6,564 nt of DNA from NCBI GenBank assembly GCA_001017865.1, contig LATQ01000001.1, positions 599,636 to 606,199 of the forward strand, read 5' to 3'. The DNA comes from Rhodococcus sp. IITR03. GTDB lineage: Bacteria > Actinomycetota > Actinomycetes > Mycobacteriales > Mycobacteriaceae. The notes beneath the pieces were generated by a model, which had not been told where the DNA came from, did not search any database, and was given only the letters and a program-made list of their open reading frames with translations. The position numbers were made by a program, and so were the translations under genes. Below, one piece after another: positions 1 to 6,564 of the stretch; position 1 is the stretch's first letter, and every line of letters starts with the position of its first letter.

Positions 1-282
1 CCACGGCAGGCTCGCGGGGTCGACGACGGGGATGGCCGTCCGCGTCCTCCTCGACGGTGACCTCGCGGAAACGCGTGAGGTCGAGGCACACCGACCCGGA
101 TCGCACGGCGCGTACGGCCAGCGCGGTGGCGAGATGAACGTGCGGGTCGTCCTCGCCGCCGAGTGCCGCGAGTCGCAGGCGACGTGCACGTCGGCGGCAG
201 AGAGTGCGCCCACCTCGTTGAACTGCCGCAGAGCGCCCTTTCCGCGCTGGGCGATCCGAACGTCGGTCATGGACTCGATCAC
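1..282 (-). CDS. recD: RecBCD subunit RecD (exodeoxyribonuclease V alpha), N-terminal ~95 residues only, frame broken
   Basis: RecD is the SF1B 5'-3' helicase of RecBCD. Only the N-terminal domain, the part that binds RecC, is in the window; Walker A and the other helicase motifs would lie beyond the left edge. Recognisable blocks are ALRQFNEVGALSAADVHVA, then (next frame) RLAALGGEDDPHVHLATALA and RAVRSGSVCLDL, then (back in the first frame) VDPASLPW. They occur in the order and spacing of actinobacterial RecD, where SVCVDL is followed by LPWPDP. The GTG start at 282 overlaps the recB stop as GTGA and has a possible GGAAAGG ribosome site at 293-299. An in-frame ATG at 270 (MTDVRIAQ) is the alternative start. 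One base seems lost near 173-180. The return of frame at about 30-45 is either one extra base or two further lost bases. Identity rests on a short fragment, but operon position supports it strongly. Confidence 0.85.
   Translation of the reverse strand, partial: MIESMTDVRIAQRGKGALRQFNEVGALSAADVHVACDSRHSAARTTRTFISPPRWPYAPCDPGRCASTSRVSARSPSRRTRTAIPVVDPASLPW
28..48 (-). other. recD frame break 2 (one base extra or two missing)
   Basis: REVTVEEDADG precedes, and IPVVDPASLPW follows in the original frame. Adding one base to each run of GGCC (giving GGGCCC) would restore DGPIPVVDPASLPW and match the loss-only pattern elsewhere. A single extra base explains it equally well. Confidence 0.5.
173..180 (-). 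other. recD frame break 1 (one base missing)
   Basis: LSAADVHVA precedes and RLAALGGEDDPHVHLATALA follows in the next frame. One base is missing in GCCTGCGACTC. Confidence 0.75.
279..282 (-). promoter_or_regulatory. recB/recD GTGA stop-start overlap
   Basis: On the coding strand the recB stop TGA and a recD GTG share the tetranucleotide GTGA. Such overlaps usually couple translation of subunits made in fixed ratio. An upstream GGAAAGG at 293-299 lies about 10 bases from this GTG, somewhat long but usable. If recD starts at the ATG at 270 instead, the genes are separated by 8 bases and coupling is less direct. Confidence 0.6.
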
Positions 283-3200
283 GAGATCACGGCCTTTCCG
301 GCGAGAAGGTCGGACAGGTCGGTGACGAGAGCGGCCGGCGGATGCCAGTCGAACACGCCGCTGCCGGGTGGATTGTCCGGTCCGGCCATGCCGCGGACGA
401 ACAGGTACTGCACACCACCGAGGTGGGCGTGCGGGTCGTAGTCGCGCATCCGCCACCGCAGATAACGGTGCAGGGCAACAGAATAGAGCAGCGCCTGCAT
501 CGGATAGTGGGCGCGGAGCATCTCCGCCGCCATCGACTCGCGGGTGTAGTGGGCGGTGGTCAGTTCGTCGACGGGCGCGAGCCGGTTGGTCTTGTAGTCG
601 ACGACGACGAATCGCGGACCCTCGGTGCGCAGCACGGCGTCGATACTGCCGTTGAGGTAACCCCGCAGCGGCACCGGTTCGAGGGTGCGTACCAGATCGG
701 CGTAGGCCGCCATCGGATCGTCGGCGGGCAGGTGCCGGCGCAGCAACCCGCCGACCGCGTCGAGGGTAACGGTGACGGGCACCGGACTGTCGCCTCCGGT
801 GAGCGGCAACTCGAAGTCGAGTTCGGAGAGCCGGTCGGAGGGAGCGAAGTCGGCGAGGGTCCGGCCGAGCGGCCCGAGCGGGGTGCGCATCACCGGGAGC
901 AACGCCGCCGCGAGCTGGGCGGGGTCGATCGGCGACATCTGGCGGCGCACCGTCTCGCGGCAGCAGTCGAGCAGTTCGGCCTCGAGATCGGGGGCGGAGG
1001 TGTCGACGACCTCGAGGACGGCGTGCACCAGCGTGCCGAAGATCGTGCCGCCGGGCAGTCCGTTCATCGGTGACGGAATGCCTTCGCGCGCCGGCTCCGT
1101 TGCGCTCAGCGGAGGCTCGGCCGGCTCGTCGGTCGTCACCGGTTCCTCCACCTCACCGCTCACCACGGGCGCATCGTGCACCGAGGCGGTGAGCGCCGAA
1201 TAGGAGGTCCTGCGCCAGTTCTCGTCGACGACCCGATCGAAGCGGGCTGCGGCGAGAGGTCCGGTCTCCACGCGGGGGCGGGTCCAGCGTCGCACCGGAA
1301 TCGGATGCGACCCCACCGCTTCGGCGGCGATGACTCCGTCGGCGCGCGCGGCCCACCGGTCGAATTCCTCGGCCATGGCCTCGTCGTGACCGATCCGGCC
1401 TTCCGCCGCGATCTCGGCCGAACCGGCATCGCGGGCGAACAGCAACCGGTGCAGCGGCGACCGCGAGGTGGGGGTGGACGGCGCCCACCAGAGGGTGAGC
1501 GCACACTGCGCGCGCGTCACCGCCACGTACAGCAGGCGCAGTTCCTCCCCCGCCTCCTCGAGTTCGTGCTGACGGCGCCGCGCGACGTAGCCGGGACCGC
1601 TCTTGCCACCCACATCGAGGATGCGCCGGCCGTTCTCGTGCAGCAGCAGCTTGTCGGGCTCGGGGTTTTTGGCGGCATCCCACCGTACGGGACGTGGACG
1701 ACGGGGAACTCGAGCCCCTTGCTGCCGTGCACGGTGAGGATCTGGACCGCCGCGGCGTCGCTGTCGAGGCGCCGGATCCGGTCGGCCCCACCGCGGTCGG
1801 GTCGTTTGATGCGGTCCTCGAGCCAGCGGGTGAGTGCGGCCGGCCCCAGCGACTGTGCCGAGCGACGTCCTCGAGCAGCTGGGCGACGTGCCGGATGTCG
1901 GTGAGTGTGCGTTCCCCGGACGGCTCGTCGAGGAGGCGGGCCTCGACCGAACCGAAGGACGCGAGTCGTTCGAAGACGGCGGCGAAGCCGGTGCGGGCGT
2001 AGACGTCGTTCAGTTCGCGGAGCAGTCCGCCGACCTCCACGACCAGCGCTTCGCCCTCCGAATCGATGTCGGTCATCGTGCGGCCGAGCAGCGGGGTGAG
2101 CGCGGCGAGCCGGACGCGATCGGCGCGATGGGGCTGCTCGAGCGCGTAGAGCACCCACAGCCAGTGCTGCGCGGACGGGGTGGCGAACACACTCGTGCCC
2201 CCGGCGACCACGCACGGCACGTTCGCCTTCGTCAGCGCGTCGTGGACGAGTGTCACCTGCTTGTGTTTGCGCACGAGGACCGCGATGTGCCCGGGCTGCA
2301 CGCGCTCGGGACCGGAACCGAGGTCGAGGGTGACGTTCTCGTCGTCGAGCAGGCGCACGATGTCGGCCGCCACGTCGCGGGCGACCCGCCCGCGCAGGCC
2401 GTCGAGGTTCTGCGGGAAACCCCAGTCGTTGAGCGGACCGGCACCGGCACGGGGCAGGTGACGCACCCGCAGGGGCGCGATGCCCGAGAGCCGGGAATCG
2501 GCGGCTGCCGCCTTCACCGGGTTCACCACGATGCGGGGATCACCGAGGGCCGCACCGAGATGGACGTGTTCGAGCGCCCGGACGAGAACGCCGTCGCTGC
2601 GCCAGTTGGTGGTCAGCTCGCAGTAGGTGTCGGATTCGGAGACGGCGTCGAGATAGCTGAGCACCTCGCGCCGCGGAAGGCGTAGATGGCCTGCTTCGGG
2701 TCGCCGACGAGCACGAGCGTGCTGTGCCCGTGGAACGCCCGGCGCAGGATCTCCCACTGCTTGGGGTCGGTGTCCTGGAACTCGTCGACGAGGACGACGG
2801 AGAAGCGCGCACGCATCCGCCGGCAGGCGGCGTCGCCGTGCTCCGGATCGCCGAGAACGGCGTGCAGCAGGGACAACTGGTCGTCGAAGTCGCGCAGGCC
2901 GAGGCGGCGCTTGCGTCGTTCGACCTCTTCGCGGACCGCACGTGCGAACTCCACACGCTCGCCGGCCGCGGTGCCGTCGGCGTCGTTCGGTGCGAGTTCG
3001 GCCTGCGGGTCGAAGATCGCCTCCTTCGCGGCGACGGCCGCCTCGCGTAGGTGATGGGGGTCTGTCCCCTGCCGTAGCGCCGCAGGTAGAGATCGTCGAC
3101 GACCTCCACCCGCAGGTCGTCGACGTCCTCGACGACCGTGACGTCGGGTTCGCGTTCACCGGCGATCCCGAGTTCGTCGAGCATGCGGCGGCAGAAGCCG

Positions 3201-3606
3201 TGCGTGGTCGAGATGGTGCCGGAGTCGAAGTCGGACAACGCCTGTCGCAGGCGGGACGCCGCGCGTCGACGTCCTCGCTCGCGAGATGACGGACGAGCAT
3301 GTCGGTGCTCGTCCGCGCACTGTCCGGATCGGCGAGGGCGGTGGCGACCTGCGCGAACCGGTTCCGGGTGCGCTCGCGTAGTTCCTGCGTCGCGGCCCGG
3401 CTGAAGGTGACGAGCAGCAGGTCGGACAGGCGGGCGTGCCCTTCGGCGACGAACCGGGTGGCGAGCCCGACGATCGCGTACGTCTTCCCTGTCCCCGCGC
3501 TGGCCTCGAGAACGGTGGTGCCGCTCGGGAGCGGACCGAGCAGATCGAAGCCTGCGGGCGGCGGACCGCCTACGGCGCGCGGATCGGTGATGGCGGTATC
3601 GGGCAC
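279..3606 (-). CDS. recB: RecBCD subunit RecB (exodeoxyribonuclease V beta), full length but with five frame breaks
   Basis: RecB is the SF1A 3'-5' helicase and sole nuclease of RecBCD, resecting double-strand ends. The GTG start at 3606 (VPDTAITDP) is chosen for its Shine-Dalgarno sequence and because Walker A follows at the usual distance. Residue numbers assume one base restored at each break. Helicase motifs: Walker A ASAGTGKT (35-42, Lys41), VTFSRAATQELRERT, TISTTHGFC, DEFQDTD (Asp275-Glu276), LVGDPKQAIYAFRGA, LTTNWRS, TVHGSKGLEF (about 625) and LLYVAVTRAQ (about 694-703). An acidic, proline-rich linker then leads to a RecB-family nuclease domain: FGTLVHAVLE (His863), SIDAVL (Asp991), VVDYKTNR (Asp1005, Lys1007) and QALLY. 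These match E. coli His956, Asp1067, Asp1080 and Lys1082 in order and nearly in spacing. Frame breaks lie near 3257, 3067, 2670, 1855 and 1683, each equal to one missing base. Repaired length is 1110 residues, normal for the family. The product is probably functional in the real genome. Confidence 0.94.
1679..1686 (-). other. recB frame break 5 (one base missing)
   Basis: LEFPVVHVPYG precedes and WDAAKNPEPDKLLLHENGRR follows in the next frame. One G added between TACGG and TGGGAT restores PYGWDAAKN and links helicase motif V to motif VI. Confidence 0.8.
1850..1862 (-). other. recB frame break 4 (one base missing)
   Basis: RHVAQLLEDVAR precedes and SLGPAALTRWLEDRIKRP follows in the next frame. 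One G added to CGGCACAG gives VARAQSLGPAALTRW. Confidence 0.75.
2666..2674 (-). other. recB frame break 3 (one base missing)
   Basis: The break falls just after helicase motif III: GDPKQAIYAFRGA precedes and EVLSYLDAVSESDTYCELTT follows in the next frame. One base is missing in GGCGCGAGG. Confidence 0.8.
3010..3070 (-). other. recB frame break 2 (one base missing, probably the GGGG run at 3066-3069)
   Basis: VVDDLYLRRYGRG precedes and HLREAAVAAKEAIFDPQAEL follows in the next frame. Adding a G to the run of four gives YGRGTDPHHLREAA. The range is wider here because this linker is poorly conserved. Confidence 0.7.
3251..3262 (-). other. recB frame break 1 (one base missing)
   Basis: LVRHLASEDVDARR precedes and SRLRQALSDFDSGTISTTHG follows in the next frame. 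One missing base in CGGCGTCCCGC joins helicase motif Ia to the STTHGFC motif region. Confidence 0.75.
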
Positions 3607-3620
3607 GCTGCGTCCTTCTC
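3607..3620 (-). promoter_or_regulatory. recC-recB spacer with recB ribosome binding site
   Basis: The 14 bases between the recC stop and the recB GTG read GAGAAGGACGCAGC on the coding strand. AGAAGGA is a good match to the anti-Shine-Dalgarno sequence, with about 6 bases to the GTG. This decides the recB start at 3606 and leaves no room for a separate promoter or terminator, so recB is read from the recC transcript. Confidence 0.8.
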
Positions 3621-6564
3621 TCACGGGCGTCCCTGGTTCTCGGAGGCGAGCAGGGGTTCCCACAGCCGTCGGGCGAGCACACCGAAACGGGTGGGGTCGT
3701 CGAACCAGCCGGCCTCGACGCCGTCCGGTGCGTCGGCGGTGAGCTGCCCGAGCGTCACGTCGGGCCCGTACAGGTACTGCACGTGACGGTCCTTGCCGTC
3801 GCCGAACGCGCCACCGAACGCCTTCCCGGCGGCCGACAGTGCCATCTCCACGGAATCGCCGCGGTGTCGGCGATCGGCGTACTCGGCCGACGCGCCCGTC
3901 ACGAGCGGCAGCGGCCGGCACAGTCCGCGATCGCGCAGATCGACGAGTGCGGCGAGCAGCGCGACGGGATCGCGGGAGCCAGCAGGGTCGAGCGCCAGGC
4001 CGGGTACGAGCGCGAACGGCTGCGCCCGGTGGTCACCGCACGCCACTGCCCGGGATGCCCCAGGCGACGACGGCGAGCAACCGGATCCATGCTTCCAGCC
4101 GGTGTTTCGGGGACAGCTTGGAATACGTGCTGCGGGCCAGCACCTCGCCGTGCACACCTCCGACGGTGCCGGTGAGCCGACGACCGTCGCCGAGATCGAC
4201 GCGGATATCGACGGTGCGGGCCTGCCCGGTGTGCACACCGGCGCAGGCGTGCACGAGGCGCTCGACATTGTCGCTCACCGCGTCGAGGGTCCTGCGGCCG
4301 AGCGCGAACGGCGGGAGCGTGCCGCGACGCCACTCCGCGTCCTGGAAGCACCCGCGGACATGCCCGCCAACCGCGCTTCGAGCATCCGGTCGCCCAGTTG
4401 CCACTGGGCGAGACCGTCGAGTTCGACGTCCAATGCGTCGGCGATGCCCTCGTCGGTGTCGGGGATCCGCAGACCGAGCCGCTGCCGGAGGAATCCCTGC
4501 GTCGGATGTGTCAGGAAGGCGACGAGTTCGTCGAGATCGACATCGGTGCGTGCGGGGGCCGGAAGGTCGTCGACGAGAAGTGCACCCGACCGGTCGCGCG
4601 CCACCGAACCTCCTTGCCCTGCACGGGCTCCCGCGAGTGCGGTGACACCGAACCCGAACGGGTCGTCGGCCCGGAAGTTCCGCGGGTCGAAGGGCTGCAG
4701 GGGATGCCGCCGCACGATGCGCTCGTCGTCGACGTCGACGCCGTCATCGTCGCCACCACGTCGCGCACCTCGGTGAGCGGAATCGCCGGTGGGCGCAGTG
4801 CTCCGGTGACGGCGTCGGCGCCGGTGTGGAACAACAACACACGCTCCTCCGCGGCCATCAGTGCGTCGAGGAGCAGCTGCCGGTCCTCGCTGCGCGGATC
4901 ACGCTCTCCCACACAAGGATTCTGGGTCAGGACGTCGTCGCCGTCGATGTGGGCCGTGCGGGGGAAGACGTCGTCGTCGAGACCGAGGAGCACCACCACG
5001 CGATGGGGCACCGAGCGCATCGGCACCATCGTGCACACGGTCAGTTCGCCGGTCCGGAAATTCGAGCGCGACGGACGCCCGGCGAGCCGGGAGGAGAGCA
5101 TGGACCGGACGTCGCTCAGGGACAACTGCGTGTCGCCGGCGTGCTCGACGGCGTCGCCGATCTCGCGCCGCGCGCGGGTGAGCTGCCATGCGTCGGCAGT
5201 GGGAACGTCGGTGAGCAGATCGATGCCGTAACCGAGTTCGTCCGACCACCGCCCCGCCGGGTGCGGGCCGCGCAGCCGGAGCAGCACCACCGTCAGCCGA
5301 TCGATGAACTCGGCGAACCGCCCGGCGAGGTCGATGTCGTTGCTGTCGACGTCGTCGAGGGGCAGCGACAGCGACAGCCACTCCCCGTCCGCTCCGTCGG
5401 CGGCGACACCGAGCAGGATGCGGTCGAGTGCCGCCCCGAAGGTGTTCTGCATGAAGTCGCCGAGACCGAAACTCTTGCGCTGCCACGGGCCGAGACCCCA
5501 GCGGGCACCGGTCTCGGTGGTCCACTCCTGAAGGCGTTCGAGTTCGTCGTCGTCGAATGCGAACTTGCGGCGCACCGGGGCGGAGGCGGCGAGATCGAGG
5601 ACCTCGCTCGCGGTGACCCGGCCGTCGGCGAGCGCGAGTAGTTCGGACACCACCGCGAGGATCGGATCGGTGCGGCGCAGGCCGCGATCGGCGAGACGGA
5701 CCGCAGCGTGTGGCCGGGATGCTCGCCGACCCCGGCCCCGAAGGCGGCGTGGACGAGCGGCGCGTACGTCTCGACATCGGGGCACATGACGATGACGTCG
5801 CGTGGCTCGAGAGTGGGGTCGTCGCGGAACAGGTGCAGCAGGCACTCGCGGAGCACCTCGACCTGCCGGGTGGGTCCGTGGCAGGCGTGGATCATCACGG
5901 TCCCGTCGGGCTCTGCCGATCCGGGTTCGGGGGCGCGATCGTCGCGGAGATCGGCCTGCAACCGGCCGAGGAGCGTCGCAGGCGGCCGGGGTGAGGTGTG
6001 TGGGACGTCGGTGCAGTCGAGGCCGGAGAGCCGGCTCTGGAGTTCGCGCACGTCGCGGCCGAGAGCGGCGAGCAACGGGTGCTGCACCCCGAGAGCGCTG
6101 TGGTCGTCGGCGCGACGCATCGACGCCGGACGCCGGGTCAGTCCGTCCCACATCACCGGGCTCGGATGCGGAAGCCAGATGTGCACGTCGCGGTGGTACC
6201 CGAGCGCGGACAGCACGTCGACGAGGACGGTGTCGAGGCGGGTGGGACCGAAGATGGAGAGTCGTTCGGGCAGATCGACGACATCGGGGTCGTCCCGCAG
6301 CCGGCCGCACAGTTCGCCGAGTCGCTGCGACGGGCTGTCGACCCCGATGCGGGCGCGCAGGCGTCGCCACAGCTCGGCCTGCCATCGCAGATGGTCGTCG
6401 AGGGGCGCACCCGTGCCGTCGGTGTCGTGCCCTGCCGCCCACTGGGCGATCATTCCGGGGCGCTGGAGTCCGTAACTGCGGAGCAGGCCGGCGAGATGCG
6501 GCTGCGGTGGCGTACCGGCGCCGGCCCGGTGGTCGTCGGACGCCGTGACCGAGGTCGCACGCGG
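3621..6564 (-). CDS. recC: RecBCD subunit RecC (exodeoxyribonuclease V gamma), N-terminus cut off by window edge, five frame breaks
   Basis: RecC is the non-catalytic scaffold of RecBCD; it splits the duplex, contacts both motors and, in characterised family members, reads the Chi signal. The frame is open from the right edge (6564). About 982 residues are present, so roughly 100 N-terminal residues are missing if the length is typical of actinobacterial RecC (about 1,100). Family-typical blocks in order: LLRSYGLQRPGMIAQW near the edge, IHACHGPTRQVEVLRE (about 5855-5900), FGLGDFMQNTFGAALDRIL (about 5410-5470), VVLLGLDDDVFPR (about 4957-4995), PLQPFDPRNF (about 4674-4705) and EWRRGTLPPFALG (about 4295-4335). 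The stop TGA is at 3623-3621. The protein is readable only by changing frame near 5702, 4755, 4352, 4059 and 4026; each change equals one missing base and no stop intervenes, so I read these as sequence errors rather than a pseudogene. As deposited, automated calling would give fragments. Confidence 0.93.
4024..4030 (-). other. recC frame break 5 (one base missing, GGG run)
   Basis: QWRAVTTG precedes and AQPFALVPGLALDPAGSRDP follows in the next frame, only about 30 bases after break 4. One base missing at the GGG run joins them and carries the frame to the recC stop. Confidence 0.65.
4058..4061 (-). other. recC frame break 4 (one base missing, GGGG run)
   Basis: LEAWIRLLAVVAWG precedes and HPGQWRAVTTG follows in the next frame. 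Adding one G to the run of four gives VVAWGHPGQWRAVTTG, typical RecC sequence. Confidence 0.75.
4348..4356 (-). other. recC frame break 3 (one base missing, GGG run)
   Basis: MLEARLAGMSAG precedes and CFQDAEWRRGTLPPFALG follows in the next frame. One base missing at the GCGGGTGC stretch restores continuity. Confidence 0.75.
4740..4758 (-). other. recC frame break 2 (one base missing)
   Basis: PLTEVRDVVA is in one frame and DDDGVDVDDERIVRRHPLQP in the next. One missing base near GTGGTGGC|GACGATG joins them. The exact site is uncertain because the local sequence is a GTCGAC-like repeat. Confidence 0.7.
5701..5702 (-). other. recC frame break 1 (one base missing, GG run)
   Basis: Upstream the protein reads GEHPGHTLRS; downstream the conserved sequence RLADRGLRRTDPILAVVSEL continues one frame on. 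Adding one G to the GG at this point joins them as HTLRVRLADRG. Confidence 0.75.

Noticed and set aside
342..1073. Long plus-strand open frame of 243 codons opposite recB
   Set aside because: Antisense shadow of the RecB nuclease domain; long opposite-strand frames are expected in very GC-rich coding DNA, and the protein is low-complexity with no recognisable domain.
279..1613. A stand-alone 444-residue RecB-like nuclease gene
   Set aside because: The sequence continues upstream without a gap as helicase motifs in the neighbouring frame, and there is no ribosome site at 1613; it is the C-terminal part of RecB.
1834..2685. Plus-strand open frame of 283 codons
   Set aside because: Lies opposite conserved RecB helicase sequence (motifs IV to V); its composition is that of a complementary-strand reading.
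2666..3262. Programmed ribosomal frameshifting within recB
   Set aside because: Breaks are numerous, spread over three genes and lack slippery heptamers with downstream structure; programmed events are normally single and conserved.
1153..3921. A single 922-codon minus-strand protein starting at 3921
   Set aside because: It is RecB sequence only in two parts; its first part lies inside recC in the wrong frame, and its middle and end are out-of-frame recB. It is a by-product of the frame breaks.
3793..4776. Plus-strand open frame of 327 codons
   Set aside because: Opposite the RecC C-terminal region; Ser/Arg/Pro-rich with no family motif, hence a shadow.
4826..5641. Plus-strand open frame of 271 codons
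   Set aside because: Opposite conserved RecC blocks; no ribosome site or domain supports it.

Overview
The window is GC-rich throughout and is filled by one minus-strand gene block in the order recC - recB - recD (transcribed right to left). It encodes the three subunits of the RecBCD helicase-nuclease (exodeoxyribonuclease V). The high G+C, the GTG starts, the recC-recB-recD order and the protein sequences point to an actinobacterium of the Mycobacteriales (Rhodococcus/Gordonia/Nocardia/Mycobacterium type). The genus cannot be fixed from this sequence alone.

Layout: recC enters from the right edge without its N-terminus (6564 down to its stop at 3621). After 14 bases carrying a strong Shine-Dalgarno sequence, recB is present end to end (3606 to 279). 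The recB stop overlaps a GTG start of recD in a GTGA tetranucleotide (279-282), and recD runs off the left edge (282 to 1), leaving only its first ~95 residues. No intergenic stretch is longer than 14 bases. I see no RNA gene, mobile element, repeat array, promoter or terminator.

The striking property is that none of the three genes has an intact reading frame. Following conserved protein sequence from frame to frame gives five frame changes in recC, five in recB and a net of two to three in recD. All ten in recC and recB have the same sign (one base missing), and many lie at G or C runs. No in-frame stop or lost catalytic motif is seen between them. With one base restored at each site, recB becomes exactly 1110 codons plus stop, close to the usual length for actinobacterial RecB. 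All helicase motifs and nuclease residues are present. This fits uncorrected single-base deletions in the read data or assembly far better than genuine gene decay.

Together the products would form the RecBCD complex: RecB is the 3'-5' helicase plus the only nuclease, RecD the 5'-3' helicase, and RecC the scaffold that splits the strands and holds the other two. I found no undescribed system here; this is an ordinary core DNA-repair locus with a sequence-quality problem.
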